Counted from the first letter of the stretch, positions 53,235 through 61,342 are shown. The stretch is DNA of 64,000 bases from Falsiroseomonas stagni DSM 19981 (GCF_900114315.1 NZ_FOSQ01000016.1:56511-120510); one strand, 5' to 3'. Notes: a model not told the origin generated them from the letters alone. Translations and numbers: made by a program.

Positions 53235-55582
53235 CGACATGGGGCGACTTCAACGATGCCGCGCCGCTGCCGGATGAGGGCTTGAGCGAGCTTCCCACCG
53301 CTGGGCAGGTCGCCCTCGATCGACTTCCCGGTGCTGGGCAACCGATGCCGGCGGCCGCTGGGCCCATCGCGCCGGACATCGAGCAGATCGCCACCTTCCT
53401 CGACGTGGTGTTCGGCTATTGCGACGGGCTGATCCCCGTCCGCGGCTTCGTCGACCAGGGCCAGGGCCTCGACACCAAGCCGCACAACATCTGGGTGCCG
53501 GCCGATCGGCACGCCGCCGCATCCCTCAGCGCCTATGCCACCTGGGCCGCGCGTGAGGGCAGCGCCGTCTATGTCATCCCCGGCACCGTCGCCGAGCAGG
53601 GCCAGGCCCGCGCCGAGCATGTGCTGCAGATGCAGACCGTGGTGGTCGACCTCGACGCTGGCGACATCGCCGCCAAGCTGGCGCATCTGGTCCACCACCT
53701 GGGCGCGCCGACCCTGCTGGTCGAGAGCGGCGGCCGCACCGCCGAGGGTGCCGCCAAGCTGCATGCCTGGTGGCGGCTGACGGAGCCGGCCGAGGGCGAG
53801 GATCTGGCCCGCCTCTGCGCGCTGCGCGGCGAGATCGCGGAGAAGGTTGGCGGCGACCTTCACTTCCGCTCCGCGCACCAGCCGATCCGCGTGCCTGGCA
53901 CCGTCCACCAGAAGCATGGCGTGCAGCGGCGCGTTACCATCCGGGAGCACCACCCCAGGGTCGAGGTGGAGCTTCCCGACTTCGCCGCGGCCGTCGCCAC
54001 CATGCCGACCATGCCCGGCCTTGAGGCGCCCACCGCTGCCCCTGGCGCCAACCGCCCCGGCCTCGATGCCGTCCTGACCACGCCGGTGCGCGAGGGCAGC
54101 CAGGACGCATGGACGCGCTTCCAGGGCGCCAGCGCGGCCATTGGGCACTTCGTTCGCATGGTCCACGAGGGCCGTATCACCGGCGACGAGGGCTGGGAGG
54201 CGATCTGCCAATACAATGCCGCCTGCCTCCGCCCGGCCTGGCCGCTGGACCGCCTCAAGGTGGAGGCCGACGCGATCTGGGCCCTGCATGTCGACCGCAA
54301 CGGGCCGCCCCTGCTCCGTGCCGCGGCCCCGCCGCCCGGCGCCATCGCCGCGCACACCCTGGGCGCGCTGCTGGACGACACCTCGCCGATGCCGGACGAC
54401 CTGATCGGGCCGCGCCTGCTTACCCCGGGCGGGATGCTGGTGCTCGGCGGCGCGCCGAAGGTCGGCAAATCCGATTTCCTGATCAGCCTGCTGGTGCACG
54501 CCGCCGCCGGCGCACCCTTCCTGCGCTTCACGGCTCCGCGCCCGCTGCGCGTGTTCTATCTGCAGGCTGAGATCCAGTACCACTACCTGCGCGAGCGCCT
54601 GCAGCAGCTCCGGCTCGACCCCGCCGTTGTGGCCCGCGCCCGCGACACCCTCGTCGTCACCCCGAAGCTGCGCATGCTGCTCGACGAGCAGGGCGTTCCC
54701 CTCGTCGCTGCCGCCATCCGCGCCGCATTCCCCGACGCGCCGCCCGACATCATCTGCATCGACCCCATCCGCAACCTCTTCGATGGCGGGCCCGCGGGCG
54801 AAGGGGAGAACGACAACGCGGCGATGATGTTCTTCCTGCAGGGCCGCGTGGAGGCGCTGCGCGACCAGGTCGCCCCCGAAGCCGGCATCATCCTCGCCCA
54901 CCACACGAAGAAGCTCAGCAAGCAGCAGGTCAAGGACGATCCCTTCCTGTCGCTCTCGGGCGCCAGTGCGCTGCGCGGCTACTACACCTCTGGCGCCATC
55001 CTGTTCCGCCCCGATGAGGAGCAAACCGAGCGCGAACTGCATGTCGAGCTCCGCAATGGGCCGGGCCTCGAGCCGATGCTGGTCGACAAACGCGGCGGCG
55101 CCTGGGTCGAGCTCGACCGGACGGGCGAGCGCCTGGTCAGGAAAGACATCGGCCGCAAGCTCGATGCCGAGCGCACGCGCCGCCACGACGTGATCCTGCG
55201 CCTGATCGCCGAGGAGGCGGAGGAAGGCCGGCTCTGCACTGCCAACGCCTTTGCGTCGAAGTTCGAGAACAAGCGCGGGCTCGGCGGCAAGGACAACATC
55301 CGCGAGCGGATCGGTGTCCTCGCCATGAAAGGCTACATCAAGTACCGGCGTGAGGCCCGAGACCTAGGGCAGCCCTACACCAAGTCGAAGAACGGCTATC
55401 TCGTTGTCCAGGACATGCTCCTCGGCACCGGCGAGGAGACCATTGATCCGGAGACCGGCGAGATCATCCCGGCCACCGTGCGGGTGCTCCCGAGCCACTT
55501 CCAATGCCCCCGGAGCGAGGCGCTGCTCGAGGTCGAGAACCCCGAGGTGTGGGTGCTGCACGACCCCGAGGAGCCCGCCTGA
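53231..55582 (+). CDS. Phage replication protein: primase-like plus AAA_25 ATPase
   Basis: A 783-residue fusion. The N-terminal half resembles a RepB-type primase fold (QTVVVDLDAGDIAAKLAHLVHHLGAPTLLVESGGRTAEG, HQPIRVPGTVHQK). The C-terminal half is a RepA/AAA_25 helicase ATPase: LLTPGGMLVLGGAPKVGKSDFL (Walker A near residue 409), LRVFYLQAEI, IICIDPIRNLFDG (Walker B), IILAHHTKK. ATG 53231 overlaps the previous stop. It is the likely initiator of phage DNA replication, since the repeat cluster at 55611-55804 follows its stop. Confidence 0.8.
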   Translation: MTTWGDFNDAAPLPDEGLSELPTAGQVALDRLPGAGQPMPAAAGPIAPDIEQIATFLDVVFGYCDGLIPVRGFVDQGQGLDTKPHNIWVPADRHAAASLSAYATWAAREGSAVYVIPGTVAEQGQARAEHVLQMQTVVVDLDAGDIAAKLAHLVHHLGAPTLLVESGGRTAEGAAKLHAWWRLTEPAEGEDLARLCALRGEIAEKVGGDLHFRSAHQPIRVPGTVHQKHGVQRRVTIREHHPRVEVELPDFAAAVATMPTMPGLEAPTAAPGANRPGLDAVLTTPVREGSQDAWTRFQGASAAIGHFVRMVHEGRITGDEGWEAICQYNAACLRPAWPLDRLKVEADAIWALHVDRNGPPLLRAAAPPPGAIAAHTLGALLDDTSPMPDDLIGPRLLTPGGMLVLGGAPKVGKSDFLISLLVHAAAGAPFLRFTAPRPLRVFYLQAEIQYHYLRERLQQLRLDPAVVARARDTLVVTPKLRMLLDEQGVPLVAAAIRAAFPDAPPDIICIDPIRNLFDGGPAGEGENDNAAMMFFLQGRVEALRDQVAPEAGIILAHHTKKLSKQQVKDDPFLSLSGASALRGYYTSGAILFRPDEEQTERELHVELRNGPGLEPMLVDKRGGAWVELDRTGERLVRKDIGRKLDAERTRRHDVILRLIAEEAEEGRLCTANAFASKFENKRGLGGKDNIRERIGVLAMKGYIKYRREARDLGQPYTKSKNGYLVVQDMLLGTGEETIDPETGEIIPATVRVLPSHFQCPRSEALLEVENPEVWVLHDPEEPA

Positions 55583-55610
55583 TGGCCCTCTCGATGCGAC
55601 TTCGCACTGC

Positions 55611-55804
55611 CCTAAACTGCTCCCGAAACTGCGCAGTTTCGGTCCGAATCTGCTCCCCTGCCGAAACTGCGAGTCTGTTTTTCGTCAATCAGATCAGCGG
55701 CTTCTGGCCGAAAGCAGTTTCGCGTAACGAATCTGTCCGAAACTGCTCCGAATCTTCTTTTTCTGATTTGAAATCAGTGCCTAGGAGCAGTTTGGCAGAT
55801 TCGG
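55611..55804. repeat. Cluster of CCGAAACTGC iterons (candidate replication origin)
   Basis: About 11 copies of CCGAA(A/T)CTGC with up to two mismatches occur on both strands (starts about 55611, 55623, 55633, 55644, 55661, 55713, 55727, 55737, 55748, 55787, 55795). The copies at 55623 and 55633 join as the perfect 20-bp palindrome CCGAAACTGCGCAGTTTCGG (55623-55642). Many spacings are 10-12 bp. A perfect 15-bp palindrome CTGATTTGAAATCAG is at 55763-55777 in an AT-rich stretch. Location right after the replication gene suggests an origin; an operator array is the alternative. Confidence 0.6.
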
Positions 55805-55814
55805 TTTTTTGCCT

Positions 55815-55862
55815 CCCCCCTACGGGGGGTGTGCGTGCGCGCCTCAACGGCGCGCGCACACC
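55815..55862. other. Two adjacent strong hairpins
   Basis: CCCCCC-TAC-GGGGGG (55815-55829) is followed by GGTGTGCG...GCGCGCC / GGCGCGCGCACACC (55828-55862), a long stem with a two-base bulge. They follow T-runs and the iteron cluster. They may be the terminator of the replication transcript or structural elements of an origin. The rest of the gap (to 56000) has no gene. Confidence 0.45.
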
Positions 55863-56000
55863 ACACCTCGGGCGACCGGGTTGGGCGCGTGGGCCACCCC
55901 CCCCAGGGTCATCCACCCCAAGCCGGGCAGCGACGGCGAGCTCCGCCAAGAACCGCGCCGTCGCCGCCCTCACCAAGATCATCCCCTCTCGGAGACCACC

Positions 56001-56549
56001 ATGGCACCCGCGACTCTCACCATGCCCGCCGCCCATGCAAGCGGCCCGCCCATCGCCCTCCCGCCCACGATCAGCCTGGCGCACCACGCGGTCCTCGCCC
56101 TGGACCTCGGCACCACCACCGGCTGGGCGGTGCGCAGCGCGGATGGCGGCATCACCTCGGGCACCATGACCTTCAAGCCGACCAGGTTCGAGGGCGGCGG
56201 AATGCGCTTCCTGCGCTTCCGCGGATGGCTGGCCGAGCTCGCCAACCTGTCCGGCGGCGTGGCGCGGATCGTGTTCGAAGAAGTCCGCGCCCATGCCGGC
56301 ACCGACGCGGCGCACATCTACGGCGGCTTCCTCGGCACCCTGACCGCCTGGTGCGAGGAGCACGACGTCCCCTACGAGGGCGTCCCGGTCGGCACGATCA
56401 AGCGCTACGCCACCGGCAAGGGCAACGCCGACAAGGCGAAGATGGTCGCCGCCATGCAGGCCCGCGGCTTCGCTCCGGCCGATGACAACGAGGCGGATGC
56501 GATCGCTCTGCTGCTCTGGGCGACTGACCACACGGGAGGCCGCGCATGA
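56001..56549 (+). CDS. RuvC-like Holliday junction resolvase
   Basis: A 182-residue RNase H-fold nuclease of the phage RuvC type. AVLALDLGTTTGWAV (catalytic Asp about 35), IVFEEVRAHAGTDAAHIYGG (Glu), VPYEGVPVGTIKRYATGKGNADKAKMV and DDNEADAIALLLWA (Asp pair) supply the acidic residues. It would resolve recombination or replication branch structures before packaging. ATG 56001 has GGAGACC just upstream. Overlaps the next start (ATGA). Confidence 0.82.
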   Translation: MAPATLTMPAAHASGPPIALPPTISLAHHAVLALDLGTTTGWAVRSADGGITSGTMTFKPTRFEGGGMRFLRFRGWLAELANLSGGVARIVFEEVRAHAGTDAAHIYGGFLGTLTAWCEEHDVPYEGVPVGTIKRYATGKGNADKAKMVAAMQARGFAPADDNEADAIALLLWATDHTGGRA

Positions 56550-56776
56550 GCATGCACGGCGCACCGCTGCCGCCCCGCTCGTGCCTGGACCGCGGGACGC
56601 GTAGCCCGACGAACGACACCGAGGTCAACGCCATGCGGGCTGCCGCCTGGCATCGCCATGGCGTTGCCGCCCTGCCTGTCGCCGAGATCACCGACGACTG
56701 GCTGCGCCAGGCCATCACCAACGAAGCCAACCGGCGCTGGGGGCGTCGCAACGGGGAGAACCATCATGGCCGTTAA
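56546..56776 (+). CDS. Phage hypothetical protein, 76 aa
   Basis: A 76-residue basic protein: RGTRSPTNDTEVNAMRAAAWHRHGVAALPVAEITDDWLRQAITNEANRRWGRRNG. The middle resembles a small helix-turn-helix-like segment, but is not assignable. Its start overlaps the RuvC stop by 4 bp, and its end overlaps the next gene's start by 11 bp, so it is surely within the same transcript. Confidence 0.6.
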   Translation: MSMHGAPLPPRSCLDRGTRSPTNDTEVNAMRAAAWHRHGVAALPVAEITDDWLRQAITNEANRRWGRRNGENHHGR

Positions 56777-57320
56777 GCGAAAGCCCAAGGCGGCGAAGGC
56801 GAAGCAGGATGATCTGGCGAAGCCCTCGAAGTGGCGTCTCCAACACGGCGGCTTCTCCGAGCCGGTCCGCGACGCGGATCCGGACACGGGCTCACCCGTC
56901 GCCCATCGTCGTGCCGTAGACACGCTCGGGCTGATGCTGGCCAATGGCAGCATCACGCCGCAGATGCACGAGGCCGGGGCGATGTTCCGTGTGACCTTCC
57001 GCCTCGCGGCGCTGGACGGCATGCGAACGACGCAGCTGCTGCGCATCCAGGGTGGCGGAGGCGATCTGCTGAGCGAACGCCAGGCTGTTGCGCGGCGTCG
57101 GTTGGCCGCGGCCCTGGACCTGTTCGGTGGCGCGGACAGCGCCGGCGGAAGCTGCCTGTGGCACGTGCTTGGCCTCGAGTGTTCCCTGCGCGAATGGGCG
57201 ATGCGGCAGGGGTGGTCGGGCCGTCCGGTCCATCACGTCCAGGCGCAGGGCATCCTGCTCACGGCGCTCGGCGTCCTGGCGTCCCATTATGGCCTGCAAC
57301 CGCGGGAGCGTGCCGCGTGA
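56766..57320 (+). CDS. DUF6456-like phage protein
   Basis: A 184-residue protein. The basic N-terminus (MAVKRKPKAAKAKQDD) leads to HRRAVDTLGLMLANGSITPQMHEAGAMFRVTFRLAALDGMRTTQLLRIQGGG, then LLSERQAVARRRLAAALDLFGG, CLWHVLGLECSLREWAMRQGWSGRPV and GILLTALGVLASHYGL. The pattern matches DUF6456. The helical REWA...GWSGR stretch is conserved in related phages (from memory). Function unknown. It converges with the toxin gene, 3 bp away. Confidence 0.65.
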   Translation: MAVKRKPKAAKAKQDDLAKPSKWRLQHGGFSEPVRDADPDTGSPVAHRRAVDTLGLMLANGSITPQMHEAGAMFRVTFRLAALDGMRTTQLLRIQGGGGDLLSERQAVARRRLAAALDLFGGADSAGGSCLWHVLGLECSLREWAMRQGWSGRPVHHVQAQGILLTALGVLASHYGLQPRERAA

Positions 57321-57323
57321 GCT

Positions 57324-57827
57324 TCAGCCCAGGGCGGCCTTCAGGTCCGTCATTGTGGCCATCAGCGTCATCGGGTCGATCGGTGACGGCGTGAAGCCGC
57401 AGGCCTGGTAGTAGCGCTGAGCGTCGGCGTTCAGGGCCTGCACCAACACCCCGCGCACCGCCAGCACCTCGCTGGCCTGCAGCACGCGCAGGACCGCATC
57501 CCGCAGCAGGGCCCGCCCGATGCCCTGGCCGTGCAGGCTGCGGTCCACCGCCAGGCGGCCCAGCACAGCCATCGGGATCGGGTCTGGCATGTTCCGCTTT
57601 ACACGTCCGGGAGCGGCGGTCACGGCCACAGCCCCTGCCGCCAGGCAGTAGAAGCCCACCACGAAGCCAGCGCTGCAAACCACGAAGGTCCGTGAGGCGC
57701 CGGCCGCCTGATTCGCCCGCGCACGCCGCCGCAGCCAGTCGTCGAGCGTGGCCTCGCCGCTATCGAACATCGCCAGGTCGTGCGTGTCGTCGAGCGGCGC
57801 CGGGGCGCTGAGCCGGCCGGCACTCAC
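57324..57827 (-). CDS. GNAT acetyltransferase toxin (TacT-like)
   Basis: A 167-residue GNAT-fold protein: LGRLAVDRSLHGQGIGRALLRDAVLRVL (acetyl-CoA loop), ALNADAQRYYQACGF (YY motif near the active Tyr) and VCSAGFVVGFYCLAAGAV. Toxins of this type acetylate aminoacyl-tRNA and block translation. GTG 57827 overlaps the antitoxin stop by 4 bp (GTGA). The gene order antitoxin-toxin, and its DUF1778 partner, are typical of TacAT/AtaRT modules. It lies within the phage region, opposite to its neighbours. Confidence 0.85.
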   Translation of the reverse strand: MSAGRLSAPAPLDDTHDLAMFDSGEATLDDWLRRRARANQAAGASRTFVVCSAGFVVGFYCLAAGAVAVTAAPGRVKRNMPDPIPMAVLGRLAVDRSLHGQGIGRALLRDAVLRVLQASEVLAVRGVLVQALNADAQRYYQACGFTPSPIDPMTLMATMTDLKAALG

Positions 57828-58147
57828 TCCCACGGTGGCGCGGTCTCCAGCAGCTTGCGCAGCCGGCCGTTTGGGTTGGGCGGCGCGTCGAGCAGCGCCT
57901 GGAACTTGGCGTACGCGGCCGGCTGGGTGCGGAACAGCGTGCGGTCGAGAATGGCGTCGGTCGCAGCGCGGCGCGCAGCCTCCAGCATGAACTCGGAGCG
58001 CGACTTCCCCGAGAGCACGGCGGCTTGGTCGATCAGGGCACGCTCCTCGGGCCGGACGCGGATGTTGATCGCGCCGACGGTGATGGCGGGCTGGGCCTTT
58101 GCGGGGCGTCGGGTTGGGGTGGTGATGCGCTTGGCGGGTGTGGGCAT
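57824..58147 (-). CDS. DUF1778 ribbon-helix-helix antitoxin
   Basis: A 107-residue antitoxin. A basic N-terminal extension (PTPAKRITTPTRRPAKAQPAITVG) precedes the RHH segment (INIRVRPEERALIDQAAVLSGKSRSEFMLEAARRAATDAIL). A flexible C-terminal tail would bind and block the toxin. ATG 58147 has GGAGGCC just upstream; a longer frame extends through the operator and is not used. A 13-bp palindrome lies 34 bp upstream, suited to autorepression by the RHH dimer. Confidence 0.85.
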   Translation of the reverse strand: MPTPAKRITTPTRRPAKAQPAITVGAINIRVRPEERALIDQAAVLSGKSRSEFMLEAARRAATDAILDRTLFRTQPAAYAKFQALLDAPPNPNGRLRKLLETAPPWE

Positions 58148-58180
58148 GGTGGCCTCCGGGGCTGGTTCTACGAGTCTGTA

Positions 58181-58193
58181 TGGACATTGTCCA
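58181..58193. promoter_or_regulatory. Palindromic operator of the toxin-antitoxin module
   Basis: TGGACATTGTCCA is a perfect 13-base palindrome, 34 bp upstream of the antitoxin ATG. RHH antitoxins bind such short dyads and repress their own operon. It lies in a 382-bp gap (58148-58529) that also holds the two hairpins at 58285-58339 and the repeats at 58417-58505, with no gene. Confidence 0.6.
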
Positions 58194-58284
58194 CCACGCA
58201 GTCGCGGCGTCGATGAAACCGGATTGCGGCACCGGAACCAGAAGGGATAGTGTTTCGACAGTCGTTGAATTGCGACCGCAGCCA

Positions 58285-58339
58285 AGTGGCTCCCGAGCCA
58301 CTGACCCGCTGATCAGCCACTGCGGCTCTCGAGCCGCAG
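58285..58339. terminator. Tandem hairpins in the TA/methyltransferase gap
   Basis: AGTGGCT-CCCG-AGCCACT (58285-58302, 7-bp stem) and CTGCGGCT-CTCG-AGCCGCAG (58320-58339, 8-bp stem) are both perfect and share four-base loops of similar type (CCCG, CTCG). Their nearly repeated GGCT/AGCC pattern suggests a common origin. There is no T-run. Role in termination or RNA structure is a guess. Confidence 0.4.
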
Positions 58340-58416
58340 GGTCCTTCCTGGCCCCGCTGTATGCGGGGGGCGGAAGCGCGCAAGGTCGCTAGCGCCAGGC
58401 CATAAAACAGGGTTGC

Positions 58417-58505
58417 GGTTTGCAGCCTTTTCCCCGTGCGATCAGCCAGATAACCCGCAAACCATACCGCGTCAGGTTTGCACCTGCGGGCCGCATGGTT
58501 TGCAC
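58417..58505. repeat. Four GGTTTGC operator-like repeats upstream of the methyltransferase gene
   Basis: GGTTTGCA at 58417 (+), GCAAACCAT at 58457 (-), GGTTTGCAC at 58475 (+) and ATGGTTTGC at 58495 (+). The copies at 58457 and 58495 form a perfect 9-bp inverted pair. The last copy ends 24 bp before the ATG at 58530. Likely binding sites for a protein controlling the ParB-methyltransferase genes; none of the methyltransferases' own targets is known. Confidence 0.5.
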
Positions 58506-58529
58506 CCACTCCCAAATCCGGATGGCCCG

Positions 58530-59999
58530 ATGACGCTCCCATGGATGGCGGCGAAGATCCTGCTGCGTCCGGTGGCGGAGCTGCACCCGCATGCCGGCAA
58601 CGCCCGCGTGCACAGCGCCGCGCAGCTGGAGCAGATCAAGGCCAGCATGCTGGCCTTCGGATTCACCAACCCGCTGCTGGTGGACGAGGACGGTGTGCTG
58701 ATCGCCGGCCACGGGCGGCTGGAAGCTGCGTCCGCGCTCGGCATGGCCAAGGTGCCGACGATCGTGCTGCGCCACCTGTCCGCCGCGCAGAAGGAGGCGC
58801 TGCGCCTCGCCGACAATCGCATCGCGGAGAATGCCACCTGGGACCAAGCGCTGCTGCGTGATGCGCTGGCCGCGGTGCAGGCGGCGCAGGACATCGACCT
58901 CGGCGCGCTCGGCTTCTCGGCGGATGAGCTCGCGGACATCCTCGCGGCGGCTGGAGATGCCGTGTCCGACGGCGACGCGCCCGAGGCTCTGTCCGCGGTT
59001 CCCGCCGAGGGGGGCGATGGCACTGGCGCGGCGGGCACTGAGACGGAGCAGGCGGACGACCCCGCCGATGCCGAGCCTGAGCCGCCGCGCCAGGCCGTCA
59101 CCCGCCCCGGCGATCTCTGGCTGCTCGGCGAGCATCGTCTGCTGTGCGGTGACAGCACAGACTCCGCCAGCGTGGCGCGCGTGATGGGCGAGGACCGTGC
59201 CGCGCTGCTGTTCACCAGCCCGCCCTACGGCAACCAGCGCGACTACACGACCGGCGGCGGCACCGATTGGGATGCCCTCATGCAGGGCGTGTTCCAGCAT
59301 CTCGACGCGGCCATGCGGCCGGACGCCCAGGTGCTGGTGAACCTCGGCCTGATCCACCGCGACAACGAATGGCAGCCCTATTGGTCGGGCTGGCTCGACT
59401 GGATGCGCGCCCGCGGCTGGCGCCGCTTCGGGCTGTACACCTGGGACCAGGGACCCGGCCTGCCCGGCGACTGGAACGGGCGCCTCGCGCCGGCTTTCGA
59501 GTTCGTCTTCCACTTCAATCGGCAGGCGCGCCAGGCGAACAAGATCGTCCCGTGCAAATGGGCCGGCACGCCGAACAAGGGCAGCGGGCTGCGCGCCGCC
59601 GACGGCACCATCTCGGAATATCAGCATGCAGGGCTGCCGGTGCAGGACTTCCGGATCCCCGACAACGTGCTGCGCCTGACCCGCCACAAGGGCCGCGGCA
59701 TCGAGACGGAGCACCCCGCGGTGTTCCCAGTCGTGCTGCCGGAATTCCTGATGCGCACCTACACCGACGAGGGCGAGGTCGTGTTCGAACCGTTCGGCGG
59801 CTCGGGCACCACTATCCTGGCAGGTCAGCGAACCGGACGGGCTTTGCGCGCGATCGAGCTGGCGCCTGCCTATGTCGACCTGGCCATCGCCCGCTGGCGG
59901 ATGCTCCATCCCGAGCTGCCGGTGACCCTCGCCGAAGATGGGCGCGATTACGACGCCATTGCCGCGGTGCGGATGGAGATCACCGCCAATGCAGCCTGA
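58530..59999 (+). CDS. ParB-domain DNA methyltransferase (copy 1, SPPY type)
   Basis: A 489-residue fusion. An N-terminal ParB/Srx-like domain (ARVHSAAQLEQIKASMLAFGFTNPLLVDEDGVLIAGHGRLEAASALG, LRLADNRIAENATWD) is followed by an acidic linker. The DNA methyltransferase has ALLFTSPPYGNQRDYTTGGG (motif IV, SPPY), a target-recognition middle, and EPFGGSGTTILAGQRTGR (SAM motif I). SPPY favours N4-cytosine or N6-adenine methylation. ATG 58530 is preceded by GGATGGCC; ATG 58545 is possible. It probably protects phage DNA or regulates genes. Overlaps the second copy by 11 bp. Confidence 0.85.
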   Translation: MTLPWMAAKILLRPVAELHPHAGNARVHSAAQLEQIKASMLAFGFTNPLLVDEDGVLIAGHGRLEAASALGMAKVPTIVLRHLSAAQKEALRLADNRIAENATWDQALLRDALAAVQAAQDIDLGALGFSADELADILAAAGDAVSDGDAPEALSAVPAEGGDGTGAAGTETEQADDPADAEPEPPRQAVTRPGDLWLLGEHRLLCGDSTDSASVARVMGEDRAALLFTSPPYGNQRDYTTGGGTDWDALMQGVFQHLDAAMRPDAQVLVNLGLIHRDNEWQPYWSGWLDWMRARGWRRFGLYTWDQGPGLPGDWNGRLAPAFEFVFHFNRQARQANKIVPCKWAGTPNKGSGLRAADGTISEYQHAGLPVQDFRIPDNVLRLTRHKGRGIETEHPAVFPVVLPEFLMRTYTDEGEVVFEPFGGSGTTILAGQRTGRALRAIELAPAYVDLAIARWRMLHPELPVTLAEDGRDYDAIAAVRMEITANAA

Positions 60000-61242
60000 T
60001 CTCGTCGTCTCGTCGCTGCCGGTGGCTGGGCTCGTCCCCTATGCCGAGAACGCCCGCACGCATTCGCCGTCGCAGGTGGCACAGATCGCGGCGTCCATCG
60101 CCGAGTTCGGCTTTGTAAACCCGGTGCTGGTCGACGCCGAAGGCGTGCTGATCGCCGGCCATGGCCGCGTCATGGCGGCGAAACAGCTCGGGCTCGCCTC
60201 CGTGCCGGTGCTGCGGCTCGGTCATCTCTCCCCGGCGCAGGCGCGCGCCCTGCGCTTGGCCGACAATCAGATCGCGCTGAACTCGGGCTGGGACGAAGCG
60301 CTGCTGGCCGCCGAGATTGCCCGCATCCGCGACGAGGCGGTGGTCGACCTCGAGGTGCTCGGCTTCTCCGGGATGGAGCTCGACCGGCTGCTAGCAGCTG
60401 CCGATGCTGGTCTCGGCGATGATGCCGACGATGCGCCGCCACCGCCCGCGGTGCCCGTCAGCCGGACCGGTGATCTGTGGCGCTGCGGCGAGCACCGGCT
60501 GCTCTGCGGCGACGCGACGAAGCTGATCGACGTCCAGCGCGCCCTCGGCGCAGGCCACTTGGCCGACATGGGCTTCGTCGATCCGCCCTATAACGTGGCC
60601 TACGAGGGCGGCACCGCCGCCAAGATGACCATCGCCAACGACGCGCTCGGCGGTGGCTTTCCCGAGTTCCTCCGTCCCGCGCTGGCCAATCTGCTCTCGG
60701 TCACCAAGGGCGCCTGCTACGTCTGCATGTCCTCCTCCGAATGGCCCACGCTGCATCGCGTCTGGCAGGAGGCCGGCGGCAAATGGTCCAGCACCATCAT
60801 CTGGGCAAAGAACACCTTTGCCCTCGGCCGTGCCGACTACCACCAGCAGTTCGAGGCGATGCTCTACGGCTGGCGCCAGGGCAGCCATCACTATTGGTGC
60901 GGGGCGCGCGACCAGGGGAACGTCTGGCATTTCGACAAGCCGGCGCGCAACGATCTGCACCCCACCATGAAGCCGGTGGCACTGGTCGAGCGCGCCATCC
61001 GCAACAGCAGCAAGCCGCGCGACACGGTGCTGGATTGCTTCGGCGGGTCGGGCACGACGATGATCGCGGCGGAGCGCACGGGGCGCCGCGCTGTGCTGCT
61101 GGAGATCGATCCCGCCTATGCCGACGTGATCGTGCGGCGCTGGCAGGAGACGACTGGCGAAGCCGCGGTGCTGGAGGGCGAGGATCGCATCTTTGCCGAT
61201 GTCGCAGCGGCGCGATTGATGATCGAGAAAGCCCAATTATAG
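59989..61242 (+). CDS. ParB-domain DNA methyltransferase (copy 2, DPPY type)
   Basis: A 417-residue paralogue with the same layout. The ParB-like domain is YAENARTHSPSQVAQIAASIAEFGFVNPVLVDAEGVLIAGHGRVMAAKQLG. The methyltransferase has FVDPPYNVAYEGG (motif IV, DPPY, N6-adenine type) and DCFGGSGTTMIAAERTGRRAVLLEIDPAYAD (motif I). The target-recognition part (FALGRADYHQQFEAMLYGWRQGSHHYWCGARDQGNVWHFDKPARND) differs strongly from copy 1. The two therefore probably mark different sites. Starts inside the end of copy 1. Confidence 0.87.
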   Translation: MQPDLVVSSLPVAGLVPYAENARTHSPSQVAQIAASIAEFGFVNPVLVDAEGVLIAGHGRVMAAKQLGLASVPVLRLGHLSPAQARALRLADNQIALNSGWDEALLAAEIARIRDEAVVDLEVLGFSGMELDRLLAAADAGLGDDADDAPPPPAVPVSRTGDLWRCGEHRLLCGDATKLIDVQRALGAGHLADMGFVDPPYNVAYEGGTAAKMTIANDALGGGFPEFLRPALANLLSVTKGACYVCMSSSEWPTLHRVWQEAGGKWSSTIIWAKNTFALGRADYHQQFEAMLYGWRQGSHHYWCGARDQGNVWHFDKPARNDLHPTMKPVALVERAIRNSSKPRDTVLDCFGGSGTTMIAAERTGRRAVLLEIDPAYADVIVRRWQETTGEAAVLEGEDRIFADVAAARLMIEKAQL

Positions 61243-61265
61243 CAACAAGATAACGCTGCATCTTG

Positions 61266-61342
61266 CTTGGCTCGTGCGCGTCACAGCGCGAATGGTCCGT
61301 CACACGCAGAGCGCCCCGCCCTGCACCACGACGGAGACGACC
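61266..61342 (+). promoter_or_regulatory. Duplicated leader, copy A
   Basis: This 77-bp leader before the gene at 61343 closely matches the leader at 62918-62991. Shared parts are TTGGCT, 17 bases later GAAT(G/C)G within CAGCGCGAAT, then GTCCGTCAC, CGCA, CCCCGCC and ACGGAGACGA directly before the ATG. The shared block looks like a promoter-plus-5'-UTR unit, with a GGAG ribosome site. A -10 of consensus quality is not seen. Confidence 0.5.

Noticed and set aside
55611..55804. CRISPR-like repeats
   Set aside because: Repeats are 10 bp, occur in both orientations and are irregularly spaced.
55504..56169. 221-codon plus-strand frame over the repeat region and RuvC start
   Set aside because: Begins inside the replication gene and crosses the iteron cluster and hairpins; the RuvC-like frame with clear catalytic residues uses a different phase.
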